From contig NZ_JBEFZF010000004.1 of assembly GCF_046524175.1 (NCBI RefSeq), forward strand, positions 248,001 to 312,000: a DNA stretch of 64,000 nucleotides, written 5' to 3'. The position numbers and the translations under genes were made by a program. The first letter of the stretch is position 1; each line of letters opens with the position of its first letter. This DNA comes from Spongiivirga sp046524175. Lineage in GTDB: Bacteria; Bacteroidota; Bacteroidia; Flavobacteriales; Flavobacteriaceae. Below are positions 8,355-17,335 of the stretch, piece after piece. The notes beneath the pieces are model-generated. The model saw only the letters and a list, made by a program, of their open reading frames with translations. It was not told the DNA's origin and did not search any database.

Positions 8355-10220
8355 ATGATTAAAAGATTATTGTCTTTTGGCACACTATTTTGTGCATGTG
8401 CTGCTGCAATGGCACAACAGTCAGCAGTAAAAGAACAACAACTAGAAGAAGTTGTGGTAAGTGATTCTCGTTTTGAACTAAAGCGCGAAAATTCAGGTAA
8501 AACCGTAATTAAAATCAATCGTAAAGAGATTGAACGTAATCAAGGACGTACGCTGGTTGAATTGATCAACACTAAAAGCGGAATTGAAATTAATGGTAGC
8601 CGCAGTAATGCTGGAGCCGTTTTGGGTAGCTTTATTCGTGGCGGTAATAACAGACAAGTGCTTGTTGTTATTGACGGTGTTCAGGTTTCTGACCCAAGTA
8701 ATGTAAATGCCGAGTTTGATTTGAGACTAATTGCATTGGATCAAATAGAAAGTATTGAGATTTTAAAAGGAGCGGCAAGTACGTTATATGGAACGGCAGC
8801 TGCAAGTGCGGTAATCAATATTACCACTCAGAAAGCAAGTGTTAATGGGCTAAGCGCAACTATTAATTCATCCTTTGGAACCAATCAAGCTGAAAATGAA
8901 GACGAGTATCGCCTTAATGATTTCTCGAACCAGGTGAATTTGTTTGGGAAATCGAATAAAGTGTCTGCAAATATTGGTTTTGGACATCAAAGTACAGACG
9001 GGTTGTCAGCTGGATTAAATGGTGAGAGTGATCCGTTTTCGCGAATCAATGCAATTGCTGGTATAGGGTATCAGCTTTCTGATAAATTGCATATTGATTT
9101 CGGATTCAATTACGACAAGTTTAATGCTGCATTTGACAATTTTGATGGAGCTGACCGCGACTTTGAATCATTTACCGAACAGACCCGTTTCAGAATAGCC
9201 CCAAGCTATACATATGCAAAGGGAAGTGTAACCGCTAATATATCCATCAATAATGTAGATAGAGAAATTGAGAGCGATTTTCCTAATACATTCGATTCAC
9301 AAAGTGTTATAGCAGATGTATTTAATAAATACACCTTTAATGATAAGCTATATACCATAGTAGGTGTTAATTATATAAAACAAAGAACGCGTTTTAATAC
9401 TGTCGAAGAAGAGACCACAACAGTTGATCCCTATGCCAATGTCGTATTCGTTTCAGAATTTGGATTGAACTTGAATGCTGGAGCCCGTTTTAGTAATCAT
9501 AGTGAGTACGGGAGTAATGTCATTTATAATTTGAACCCTTCTTATGTTTTTGCAACAGGTGAAGGCTATACTAAGGTATTTGGTAGCTACGCAACTTCGT
9601 TCATTGCACCCAATTTATCACAGCTATTTGGACCTTTTGGGGCAAACCCTGATCTAGATCCTGAAACCAACACCACGTTTGAGCTTGGGGTAGAATATAA
9701 AGCGAGTAACAAGTTTCGAGCAAGTGCGGTGGCCTTTAACAGAAAGGAAAAAGACTTTATTGATTTTGTCGTGGTCGACTTCACCACATTTGCAGGAGAG
9801 TTTCAGAATGTAACTGATGATTTTGAAACGCAAGGTATCGAGGTTGAACTAGATTATCAGCCAACCGAGGCATTAAATATTACAGCTAATTATACATTTA
9901 CTGAGCGACCAGATCAAGTTCGATTGCGATTGCCTAAAAATAAATTTAATGCGCTGATCGGATATCAATTTAATGAAAAGACGTTTGCTTCTATTCAATA
10001 TCAATATACCTCGTCAAGAATCGATACAGACTTTAGCACCTTTACCAATATCGAATTAGAAAGTTTCGGGTTGTTAGACGTTTATGCCAATCATCAGTTA
10101 TCTAAAGAGATCAGATTATTTGTAGGGTTATCGAACCTTTTAAACGAAGAATATGTTGAGGTAACTGGATTTAGCACGAAGGGAAGAAATTTCCGTCTTG
10201 GTTTTACATTAAATCTGTAA
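8355..10220 (+). CDS. btuB: BtuB-like TonB-dependent cobalamin receptor
   Basis: The 621-residue protein has a signal peptide ending near AMAQ, a TonB-box-like LEEVVVSD (about 31-38), a plug domain (about 45-155; IRGGNNRQVLVVIDGVQVSDP and IESIEILKGAASTLYGTAAASAVINI), and a 22-strand type beta barrel closing with FRLGFTLNL. The size equals the compact BtuB/CirA class. The cobalamin riboswitch directly upstream makes B12 or another corrinoid the likely ligand. It would import the ligand through the outer membrane with TonB energy and pass it to the divergent ABC importer. The barrel sequence alone does not prove the ligand. Confidence 0.92.
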   Translation: MIKRLLSFGTLFCACAAAMAQQSAVKEQQLEEVVVSDSRFELKRENSGKTVIKINRKEIERNQGRTLVELINTKSGIEINGSRSNAGAVLGSFIRGGNNRQVLVVIDGVQVSDPSNVNAEFDLRLIALDQIESIEILKGAASTLYGTAAASAVINITTQKASVNGLSATINSSFGTNQAENEDEYRLNDFSNQVNLFGKSNKVSANIGFGHQSTDGLSAGLNGESDPFSRINAIAGIGYQLSDKLHIDFGFNYDKFNAAFDNFDGADRDFESFTEQTRFRIAPSYTYAKGSVTANISINNVDREIESDFPNTFDSQSVIADVFNKYTFNDKLYTIVGVNYIKQRTRFNTVEEETTTVDPYANVVFVSEFGLNLNAGARFSNHSEYGSNVIYNLNPSYVFATGEGYTKVFGSYATSFIAPNLSQLFGPFGANPDLDPETNTTFELGVEYKASNKFRASAVAFNRKEKDFIDFVVVDFTTFAGEFQNVTDDFETQGIEVELDYQPTEALNITANYTFTERPDQVRLRLPKNKFNALIGYQFNEKTFASIQYQYTSSRIDTDFSTFTNIELESFGLLDVYANHQLSKEIRLFVGLSNLLNEEYVEVTGFSTKGRNFRLGFTLNL

Positions 10221-10299
10221 AAAAAAGATACCATATAAACCAGCACCCCCTTTTTTCACGTACATAAGATCGAAACCAAATAATCTAAAAGATTTTTAA

Positions 10300-11124
10300 A
10301 TGAAAAAAGTAGTAGTACTGGGTATGGTAGCCAGCTTATTGTTATCGTCTTGTGTGGCTAAAAAGAAATACGTGGCCCTAGAGACAGAATTGAATAATAC
10401 AAAAAGTACTTTAGTTAAAACTCAAGTTGAAAAAGAAGAATTGGAAACAAAAGTTTCTAAAATTGAAGCTAGAGTTGAAGAGTACAACAATCGTATTAAT
10501 TCCTTAAAAGAATTGAATGATAATCAACTAAATGTCGTTGGTGATAAAGCAGTAATGAGCAATACAACCAAGCAGAAAATGAGAAATACGCTTTCAAAAG
10601 TTGATCCGTCATTACTTGCTAATGCATCAAGCTTAGAAGATTCTATTAATGTAGCAATCTCTCATAACTTAAAGAAAACCATCGCTGATAATGAGGATGA
10701 TGTTGATATTAACGTCGATAAGACCGTCGTAATGATTAATATATCTGACAAATTATTGTTTAACAGCGGTAGTTATCGTTTGAACGAAAAAGCTAATGTT
10801 ATTCTTGAAAAATTGGCCAATGTGATCAATCAAGAGCCAAGTATTGAAGTGATGGTTGAAGGTCATACAGACTCTAAAACAATTAGAACACCTGATATGT
10901 TTGATAATTGGGATTTAAGCGTGAAACGTGCTACTTCAATTGTTCGTTTGTTACAGGATAAGTATGAGGTTGATCCTTCAAAATTAATTGCGGCTGGTAG
11001 AAGTAGCTATGTGCCGTTGGTAGAAAATGACACTAAAGAAAATATGGCAAGAAATCGCAGAACGCGCATTGTGATTATTCCAGATCTTGATAAGTTTTTT
11101 GCACTGATGGAAACCGAGTTATAA
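10300..11124 (+). CDS. OmpA-family lipoprotein with coiled coil
   Basis: A lipoprotein signal with lipobox LLSSC (Cys18) is followed by a Lys/Glu-rich coiled coil (about 20-75), a linker, and an OmpA C-terminal peptidoglycan-binding domain (about 145-260). In that domain I see LLFNSGSYRLN, VEGHTDS and the diagnostic ARNRRTRIVI. Such proteins tie the outer membrane to the cell wall by binding diaminopimelate. The gene lies 79 bases after the receptor and ends at a strong terminator, so it may be read through from the receptor gene, although nothing links its job to B12. Confidence 0.9.
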   Translation: MKKVVVLGMVASLLLSSCVAKKKYVALETELNNTKSTLVKTQVEKEELETKVSKIEARVEEYNNRINSLKELNDNQLNVVGDKAVMSNTTKQKMRNTLSKVDPSLLANASSLEDSINVAISHNLKKTIADNEDDVDINVDKTVVMINISDKLLFNSGSYRLNEKANVILEKLANVINQEPSIEVMVEGHTDSKTIRTPDMFDNWDLSVKRATSIVRLLQDKYEVDPSKLIAAGRSSYVPLVENDTKENMARNRRTRIVIIPDLDKFFALMETEL

Positions 11125-11145
11125 AAATCGGATGACATATAAAAT

Positions 11146-11187
11146 AAAAAAGCGGTCATCTTATCTAAATGACCGCTTTTTTATTTT
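11146..11187. terminator. Bidirectional intrinsic terminator
   Basis: A perfect GCGGTCA/TGACCGC stem, extended by A and T runs on both flanks (AAAAAA before, TTTTTT after), lies between the convergent OmpA-family and S41 peptidase genes. It can end transcription from both sides. Confidence 0.85.
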
Positions 11188-11201
11188 TCAAGGCCTTGAT
11201 G

Positions 11202-12710
11202 TTAGTTGGTTTTTAACTCTAACATCACTTTCTTCATTTTATCACCATCGATGTACATATTGTCTTTTAAAACGGTCATGACCTCTGAAGACATGATCGA
11301 TTTAATAGGGTCTTTTACAGTTTGCAAGCCTTTTGTAGTCGATCCGGTGATTTGTGCTAAGGCGGCAGCCAATAAGGGCTCGTTTTCATCACCCAAAATA
11401 CCTAAATTAGATAGAGATTCTTCCGCAGTAACATCAGGAGCTAAACCCGAAGTATAATCGAAGAATCCATCCGCATTTTCATTGCGTCCAAGTAATGGTA
11501 CTATGGCCCAAAAATTCCCTTCTGCAATTCCACTAGTATCGTTACGATTAAAAACAAATTGATTCTCAACGTCATCAACTAAAGTAAGAGAAAACTCATT
11601 TTTACCAACTGTCGTTGTACCTACATGAACAACATCGATATAAGGATCAAGGCCGTTTATTACTAATTCACTAGCAGATGCGGTGTCGTCTGTGGCTATT
11701 ATATACACTCTTTCTAACCCAAGACTGTTTAATGAGGTCCCGCTAATGTTATCCACAAAATTATCAGTTATTTGGGCTTCGGAAAATTGTGCTTGTAGTT
11801 TATCATTATAACGCTGTCTAAGCATTAGTTGTCCCGTGAATTGTCCCGTAATCATGCTCGCTAATCTTACTGAGCTACGAACACTTCCTCCTGGGTTGTA
11901 ACGCATATCTAATACTAGCTCATCAACTCCTGCAAGACTTGCAAACGCGGTATTCAATTCATCATCAAAATTTGAAGTGAACCTATTGTACATTAAATAA
12001 CCTATACTTTTTCCGTCAATATCAAATGTTTTGGTAATTAAAATAGGATTAATGTCCTGTTCTACTTTTGTAAATTCAATATTTTTACCATTAGAGACAG
12101 CACTCCCGTTTTCGATGGTCGCGAAATTCAATGTATATGTGTCCGGATCTAGAAGATCTAAATTGTTGTCATCACTGCTATTAAAAAATAGGGGAGTTCC
12201 GTTTACCGCATTGAAAATATCCCCTCTTGCAACGTCTTTCCCCGATGCGTCGGTATTGTTATTTACATAACGAACAACACCTACAATATCACTTGAGCCT
12301 TGCGTCACTCTTGTAAGTACAAAACTTAGTCCGTTTGTTTTAAAAACACCTTGTTGTGCATTTGCAAGTACGCGATAATCTTCATTGAAAAAAGTAAAGC
12401 GATCATCGGCATTTCTCAAAGGAGCGTCGTTAAACATAATTTCTGGATTGTCATAAGTATTTAGAAAAGTGTAAAACTCATCTAAGGTGCTAAATCGATC
12501 ATCAGCTAAATTAGGAGTGTCTTGTTGCCAGAAATAGTACAAGTTCAATCCGCGCCAAACAAATTCGTTTTGGGTTTGCACCAACTCTACACTCCCTGAT
12601 CCACCAGGTATTGCAGGTGTATTGTTATTATCGTCGTTGTCTTCACAGCTAACAACAAATAAGGATAGTATAATAAGGTAAAAGGGGAAGAATTTTAATC
12701 TTTTCATCAT
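11202..12710 (-). CDS. S41 (C-terminal processing-type) peptidase lipoprotein
   Basis: The N-terminus is a lipoprotein signal (lipobox FVVSC) followed by an Asp/Asn-rich spacer that suits surface or periplasmic exposure. An N-terminal helical part, a PDZ-like part (about 130-190; VARGDIFNAVNGTP) and the S41 protease core follow. The core shows LVLDMRYNPGGSVRSS and DDTASASELVINGL, where the first Ser of SASE is the expected nucleophile. S41 enzymes cleave C-terminal tails or misfolded envelope proteins. The length of about 500 residues is usual for Bacteroidota S41 lipoproteins. The gene is monocistronic and ends at the shared terminator at 11146-11187. Confidence 0.9.
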   Translation of the reverse strand: MMKRLKFFPFYLIILSLFVVSCEDNDDNNNTPAIPGGSGSVELVQTQNEFVWRGLNLYYFWQQDTPNLADDRFSTLDEFYTFLNTYDNPEIMFNDAPLRNADDRFTFFNEDYRVLANAQQGVFKTNGLSFVLTRVTQGSSDIVGVVRYVNNNTDASGKDVARGDIFNAVNGTPLFFNSSDDNNLDLLDPDTYTLNFATIENGSAVSNGKNIEFTKVEQDINPILITKTFDIDGKSIGYLMYNRFTSNFDDELNTAFASLAGVDELVLDMRYNPGGSVRSSVRLASMITGQFTGQLMLRQRYNDKLQAQFSEAQITDNFVDNISGTSLNSLGLERVYIIATDDTASASELVINGLDPYIDVVHVGTTTVGKNEFSLTLVDDVENQFVFNRNDTSGIAEGNFWAIVPLLGRNENADGFFDYTSGLAPDVTAEESLSNLGILGDENEPLLAAALAQITGSTTKGLQTVKDPIKSIMSSEVMTVLKDNMYIDGDKMKKVMLELKTN

Positions 12711-12945
12711 TGCGATTTTATTTCTTTGTCTGCAAAATACCCAATTTACTTACAAATTAAAAGTTTGGTTATCTTGTTTGATGTATAACGTTGCTAATTA
12801 CTATTTATTGATGTGTTGATTGGGTTTAAGGTTGCTTTAACAAGATGAATTTTTATTTTTTTGAAACACTTTGTAACAAAAATGATGGTTGGTCGTCTTC
12901 CTTATATAACTGAAAAATTAGAGCGTGCTAACCACACCAGAAATA

Positions 12946-13455
12946 ATGAAACAATCGGAGTTTTTAAACTTGGTAATGCCATTTAAGGATAAGCTATTTC
13001 GTTTATCTAAGCGTTTACTAACCTCTGTTGAAGAGGCTGAAGATGCAACGCAAGAGGTATTATTAAAGTTGTGGAAGGGACGGAAAAATTTGAGTACTTA
13101 CAAGAGCATTGAAGCGTTTGCAATGACTATGACCAAAAACTATTGTCTTGACAAGTTAAAGTCTAAACAAGCCTCAAACTTAAAGTTAGTACACAGTAAT
13201 TATAAAGACGAACAGACTTCGTTGCAAAAGCAGGTTGAATTGAATGACAGCTTGAGCTGGATACATAAAATAGTTCAAAAATTACCAGAACAGCAGCGAA
13301 TGATCTTACAATTGCGAGATGTAGAGCAGTATGATTTTGATGAAATCGCAAAAGTAATGGACATGAACCCGACGGCGATAAGAGTCGCGCTATCTCGGGC
13401 TCGAAAAACAGTTAGAGAAGAATTGATCAAAAAACATAACTATGGAGTTAGTTAG
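12946..13455 (+). CDS. ECF-type RNA polymerase sigma factor
   Basis: This sigma-70 family protein has only regions 2 and 4. Region 2 includes RLTSVEEAEDATQEVLLKLWKG-like text (split here: LLTSVEEAEDATQ, EVLLKLWKG), and region 4 contains LPEQQRMILQLRDVEQ followed by the helix-turn-helix AKVMDMNPTAIRVALSRARK. I chose the ATG at 12946; a GTG 21 bases upstream (12925) is also open but adds residues not expected in the family. It overlaps the next gene by 14 bases, so the two are translationally coupled in the usual sigma/anti-sigma manner. It probably drives its own operon and some envelope genes. Confidence 0.92.
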   Translation: MKQSEFLNLVMPFKDKLFRLSKRLLTSVEEAEDATQEVLLKLWKGRKNLSTYKSIEAFAMTMTKNYCLDKLKSKQASNLKLVHSNYKDEQTSLQKQVELNDSLSWIHKIVQKLPEQQRMILQLRDVEQYDFDEIAKVMDMNPTAIRVALSRARKTVREELIKKHNYGVS

Positions 13456-13900
13456 AATAGAACAATTATTAGAAAAATATCTAGAAGCAACTACCACAGT
13501 TGCCGAAGAAAAAGAATTGCAAAATTACTTTTCGGGAAAGGAGGTCGCTCCACATCTCGAAGAATATCAAGCAATGTTTGCCTACTTTCAGGGCGCCAAA
13601 GACGAACAATTTACCAAGCAGGTCCCATTAAAAACTAGAAACAATTTTATGAAGTGGGCTTCCATAGCGGCGGTATTGATATTCTCCTTTGGGTTTTACT
13701 GGCAATATCAAGCCTCTCAACCTGAATATACTCAGGAAGAAATTGATCAAGCAAAAATGGCCTTAGCAATGTTATCAAATAACTTTAACAAGGGTACACA
13801 ATCAATAGGTCATTTAAATGCATTTTCAGATGGTGTGAGTCAAATAAACCACATCGATCATTTTGAACAACAAACAAATAAATTATTACGAAACGAATAG
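13442..13900 (+). CDS. Probable anti-sigma factor, single membrane helix
   Basis: The 152-residue protein has a soluble N-terminal half (EQLLEKYLEATTTVAEEKELQNYF is typical of zinc-less anti-sigma proteins of Bacteroidota; quoted here only as EQLLEKYLEA), one membrane helix (about 73-90; ASIAAVLIFSFGFYWQY) and a C-terminal periplasmic part. It begins inside the sigma gene (14-base overlap), which is the classic position of an anti-sigma factor. I infer that it holds the sigma factor at the membrane until a signal frees it. Sequence similarity alone would not identify it; position and topology carry the call. Confidence 0.7.
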   Translation: MELVRIEQLLEKYLEATTTVAEEKELQNYFSGKEVAPHLEEYQAMFAYFQGAKDEQFTKQVPLKTRNNFMKWASIAAVLIFSFGFYWQYQASQPEYTQEEIDQAKMALAMLSNNFNKGTQSIGHLNAFSDGVSQINHIDHFEQQTNKLLRNE

Positions 13901-13927
13901 GTTTTAAAAGAACAAAACAAAAACAAG

Positions 13928-14479
13928 ATGAAAAAATTAGTTTTAACAATAGCAATAGCACTTATCTCAGTTGGCACTTATGCACAGTCTATTTTTGATA
14001 AGTATGAAAGCAACCCAGATGTTGCATTTATTTCCGTAAGTCCGAAAATGTTTAAAATGTTGGGTAGCATCGGTATCGAAACTGATGATCCTGAAGCGCA
14101 AGAATTTATTAGTCTTGTAAACAGCATTACAAACTTTAAGGTGATTACAACAGATAATGGTGCAATTTCAAAAGATATTACATCATGGGTAAGCAAGCAT
14201 GTACGAAGTACAGACCTAGAAGAGTTAATGAGAGTACGTGATGGTGATAGTAACGTAAAGTTTTATGTAAAAGAAGGTAAAGATGATAATCATGTAAAAG
14301 AACTAGTAATGTTCGTTACTGGCTTTGATCAAGCAAATGTTAATATTAACGGTAAGAAGCTTGAAACAGTATTGCTATCATTGAGCGGTGATATCGATTT
14401 ACGTCAGGTAGGCAAGTTAACAGATCAGATGGATTTACCCGGTGGTAAGCAGCTTAAAAAAGCAAACAAAAATAAATAA
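13928..14479 (+). CDS. DUF4252 secreted protein, first copy
   Basis: A signal peptide (MKKLVLTIAIALISVGTYAQ) is followed by a 160-residue DUF4252 domain. Typical features are FISVSPKMFKML, the later RVRDGDSNVKFYVKEG strand pair, LVMFVTGFDQANV and the ending DLRQVGKLTD. DUF4252 proteins occur in Bacteroidota next to ECF sigma/anti-sigma pairs; the function is unknown. It is 27 bases downstream of the anti-sigma-like gene and 112 bases upstream of a lipoprotein paralogue, so it is part of the operon. It may be a stress output or a sensor partner of the sigma system, which is inference. Confidence 0.85.
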   Translation: MKKLVLTIAIALISVGTYAQSIFDKYESNPDVAFISVSPKMFKMLGSIGIETDDPEAQEFISLVNSITNFKVITTDNGAISKDITSWVSKHVRSTDLEELMRVRDGDSNVKFYVKEGKDDNHVKELVMFVTGFDQANVNINGKKLETVLLSLSGDIDLRQVGKLTDQMDLPGGKQLKKANKNK

Positions 14480-14591
14480 GATATACAATGAAACCGACAT
14501 GATTAGAATCATTACTAAACTAACAAACTAGTAGTGGTTTTAATCATCAAAGGTTACATCTGACCAATTAAAAAAATAAAAAACAGAACAG

Positions 14592-15143
14592 ATGAAACAA
14601 TCAATCAAAATCATCGCAGCTGCATTCATGGTACTTGTTACCATGAGCAGTTGTGACAATGACCCAAGTTTACAGCAGTATTATGTAGAAAATACTGAAA
14701 ATGCAGATTTCCTTTCACTTGATATCCCAGTAAGTACATTAGGGGTCGACACAGGAAAGTTCTCCGCTTCTGAAAAAGAAGCCTACGAATCTGTACGAAA
14801 GCTGAATGTATTAGCATTTAAGCTAAATGAGACGAACAAAATGGAATACGGAATCGAGCAAGAGAAAGTAAATGCCATTTTGAAGAACCCGAGCTATAAT
14901 GAATTAATGCGAATGGGAACTGGTGGTAAAGGTGCAGTTGTAAAATATTTAGGAGATGATGATTCGATTGATGAAGTTGTGATCTTTGGTAAAGATGATG
15001 AAATGGGATTTGCCTTGGTACGTGTATTAGGGGACAACATGAATCCAGCGAATATGGTACAACTTATGAAAGCAATGGAAAAAGCTGATTTTAGCGATAA
15101 CGGCCAGCTAAAAGAGTTAGAAAACTTTTTGAAAAAGAGTTAA
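14592..15143 (+). CDS. DUF4252 lipoprotein, second copy
   Basis: This protein has the same length (183 residues) and layout as the gene upstream but carries a lipoprotein signal (lipobox MSSC). It shares the pattern of the paralogue: FLSLDIPVSTLGV at the start, then VVKYLGDDDSIDEVVIFGKDDEMGFALVRVLGDNM (split: VVKYLGDDDSID and GFALVRVLGDNM), and the closing NMVQLMKAME. One copy is periplasmic and soluble, the other lipid-anchored, which suggests they may act together at the envelope. It is the last gene of the sigma operon and is followed by a good terminator. Confidence 0.85.
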   Translation: MKQSIKIIAAAFMVLVTMSSCDNDPSLQQYYVENTENADFLSLDIPVSTLGVDTGKFSASEKEAYESVRKLNVLAFKLNETNKMEYGIEQEKVNAILKNPSYNELMRMGTGGKGAVVKYLGDDDSIDEVVIFGKDDEMGFALVRVLGDNMNPANMVQLMKAMEKADFSDNGQLKELENFLKKS

Positions 15144-15172
15144 TTTATATTTTTCCAAGTTAGTGTTAATAT

Positions 15173-15206
15173 AAAGGTCCTGATGTTTTATTCAGGACCT
15201 TTTCTA
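15173..15206 (+). terminator. Intrinsic terminator of the sigma/DUF4252 operon
   Basis: A perfect 11-base stem AAAGGTCCTGA / TCAGGACCTTT with an 8-base loop is followed by TTTTC. It lies 30 bases after the last DUF4252 stop codon. Confidence 0.85.
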
Positions 15207-15302
15207 TTATCTACCACTGGTGTCATTCCGCACTGATAAAGAAACTACTTTAAGTACACAAGTTATTGTTTTCTAAGTAAAATAATCCGACCGAGTGTTA
15301 TA

Positions 15303-16646
15303 CTAAATCCCAGTATAATTACTTGGAGAAATCTGTTTTAATTCCTGTTTTATGGTATCCTTTACATTCAACGTATCAATAAAGGATGCTATCGATTGTT
15401 GATTTATCCTTTCGTTAGTCCTAGTGAGTCCTTTTAACGCTTCATATGGATTTGGATATCCTTCTCTTCTTAGAATTGTTTGAATTGCTTCCGCAACAAC
15501 AGCCCAATTGTTTTCAAGATCTGCCTCGAATTTTTCTTTGTTTAATAACAATTTATTTAAGCCTTTTAAGGTAGATTTAAATCCTATGATGGTATGACCA
15601 AAAGGTACACCTACGTTGCGCAAAACGGTACTATCGGTTAAGTCACGTTGCAATCGTGAAACAGGTAACTTCGCTGCTAAATGCTCGAAAATAGCATTGG
15701 CAAGTCCTAAATTTCCTTCGGAGTTTTCAAAATCAATTGGGTTTACTTTATGTGGCATTGCAGACGACCCTACTTCACCTTTTTTGATTTTTTGCTTAAA
15801 ATAATCCATCGAAATATAGGTCCATATATCTCTATCCAGATCAATTAAAATTGTATTAATGCGTTTTAGGCCATCAAAAATTCCGGCCATATGGTCATAA
15901 TGCTCAATCTGAGTAGTAGGAAAAGAGTGATACAGACCTAAAGTTTCTTCAACGAACTTGGCACCAAAAGCTTTCCAATCTACATCAGGATATGCTACTT
16001 TATGAGCATTGAAATTTCCAGTAGCACCACCAAATTTTGCTGCCTGGGGGATTTCGTGAATTAGTTTTATCTGCTCTTGTATTCGTGTTATAAATACTTG
16101 AATTTCTTTTCCCAATCGCGTTGGTGAAGCTGGCTGACCATGTGTTCGTGCTAGCATTGGTATGTCTGCCCATTCTTCAGCTAATTCTTTCAATCGATTA
16201 AGAACTGATACTAGTTCAGGACGATATACTTGTTGAATAGCGTCTTTAATGGAAAGCGGAATAGCAGTGTTATTAATATCCTGAGATGTCAATCCGAAAT
16301 GAATAAACTCTTTATAAGCTTGCAGTCCTAAACTGTCAAACTTTTCTTTAATAAAGTATTCAACAGCTTTTACGTCATGATTGGTAACCTTTTCAATGTC
16401 TTTAATAGCTTGAGCATCAGTAGCACTAAACTTTTCATAAATATTTCGTAGATCATCAATCAAAGACGAATCAAACTCCTTTAATTGTGGTAACGGTAAT
16501 AGCGCCAACGAAATAAAATATTCAATTTCAACCAGCACACGGTATTTTATCAATGCCTCTTCAGAGAAGAATTTACTTAGTTCTTTGGTTTTACTTCCAT
16601 AGCGACCATCAACTGGTGAAATGGCATTTAAAGGAGTTAGAGACAT
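15303..16646 (-). CDS. purB: Adenylosuccinate lyase
   Basis: The 447-residue protein is a full-length PurB of the fumarase/aspartase superfamily. The signature GSSAMPHKVNPIDFENSEGN near residue 295 holds the catalytic loop; TSQDINNTA and ARTHGQPASPTRLGKE supply the other active-site regions, including the general-acid histidine. It catalyses two steps: SAICAR to AICAR in purine synthesis, and adenylosuccinate to AMP, each releasing fumarate. A helical protein gene follows on the same strand downstream of its promoter side arrangement (the next gene, 16762-17325, actually lies upstream on this strand). No anomalies seen. Confidence 0.97.
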   Translation of the reverse strand: MSLTPLNAISPVDGRYGSKTKELSKFFSEEALIKYRVLVEIEYFISLALLPLPQLKEFDSSLIDDLRNIYEKFSATDAQAIKDIEKVTNHDVKAVEYFIKEKFDSLGLQAYKEFIHFGLTSQDINNTAIPLSIKDAIQQVYRPELVSVLNRLKELAEEWADIPMLARTHGQPASPTRLGKEIQVFITRIQEQIKLIHEIPQAAKFGGATGNFNAHKVAYPDVDWKAFGAKFVEETLGLYHSFPTTQIEHYDHMAGIFDGLKRINTILIDLDRDIWTYISMDYFKQKIKKGEVGSSAMPHKVNPIDFENSEGNLGLANAIFEHLAAKLPVSRLQRDLTDSTVLRNVGVPFGHTIIGFKSTLKGLNKLLLNKEKFEADLENNWAVVAEAIQTILRREGYPNPYEALKGLTRTNERINQQSIASFIDTLNVKDTIKQELKQISPSNYTGI

Positions 16647-16674
16647 GTTAGTTTACACTTAAATTTTAAAGCTG

Positions 16675-16682
16675 CAAAGATA
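16675..16682 (-). promoter_or_regulatory. Candidate -7 promoter box for purB
   Basis: The minus strand reads TATCTTTG, a full match to TAnnTTTG, 28 bases upstream of the purB start codon. It lies between purB and the upstream helical-protein gene, so purB may have its own promoter. A -33 element is not clear. Confidence 0.45.
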
Positions 16683-16761
16683 GGTTTTAGCTAGGAAGTT
16701 TACAGGTGAAAAAGCGTAATAATTTCTTAGTAAATTCCAATATTGATTCTTATATCAACCA

Positions 16762-17325
16762 TCAACTCTTAATTCTTGCAAGTACTTTTCTGGATGCCGC
16801 TTTGTAACCCGCGCTTCCTTGATTATAATCTTTTTCAATTACAGGCCGTAAAGCGTCATAAATCCAATTGTATTTTTTTCCTAAATAAAATAAGGCATAC
16901 ATTGAATAGACTTGGGCAGCCACCTTTTGATCTTGAATTAACCAATCAAAACAGGCTTCGGTGATGAGTTCAAGGTGCTTATTAGTAAGGGCTGATTGAA
17001 TTTCAGATGGTTTCTTTTTGAAATATGCTTGTACCATTAATTGCGATATCTTCGCCAACGGTCTTATTGATGAATCGAGTTGTAACTGTTTCAAATTATA
17101 AGTGAATTCATCTAAATAGGGAATAATTAGTTCCGGTTGCTCCAGGTAGACAAATTCCATCACCCAGCATGCCTTGCACGAAACAGGGTCATCCACTTTA
17201 AAAGCGATATTGAATAGATGATCATAAAGCAAATGATCATTTAGCACCATTTTTGCAATTCGCATTCGGTTTTCTCTCAGCGCTGAAATGGCATCTAATT
17301 CTTCGTAAAATGATTCGTAGGTCAT
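16762..17325 (-). CDS. Helical (HEAT-like) protein upstream of purB
   Basis: The 187-residue protein is all-helical by eye, with repeated aromatic and leucine-rich helices (LLYDHLFNIAFKV, KACWVMEFVYLEQ, ACFDWLIQDQKVAAQVYSMYALFYLG split over helices), like HEAT or ARM repeats. It has no lyase signature. I recall that relatives next to purB in flavobacteria are sometimes labelled adenylosuccinate lyase by proximity; nothing here supports that activity. It is probably a protein-protein interaction module. It sits 10 bases after the sirtuin stop and about 115 bases before purB, on the same strand. Confidence 0.7.
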   Translation of the reverse strand: MTYESFYEELDAISALRENRMRIAKMVLNDHLLYDHLFNIAFKVDDPVSCKACWVMEFVYLEQPELIIPYLDEFTYNLKQLQLDSSIRPLAKISQLMVQAYFKKKPSEIQSALTNKHLELITEACFDWLIQDQKVAAQVYSMYALFYLGKKYNWIYDALRPVIEKDYNQGSAGYKAASRKVLARIKS

Positions 17326-17335
17326 CGTTTTAAGT

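Noticed and set aside
16762..17325. Second adenylosuccinate lyase
   Set aside because: No lyase signature; the helical sequence does not match the fumarase fold.
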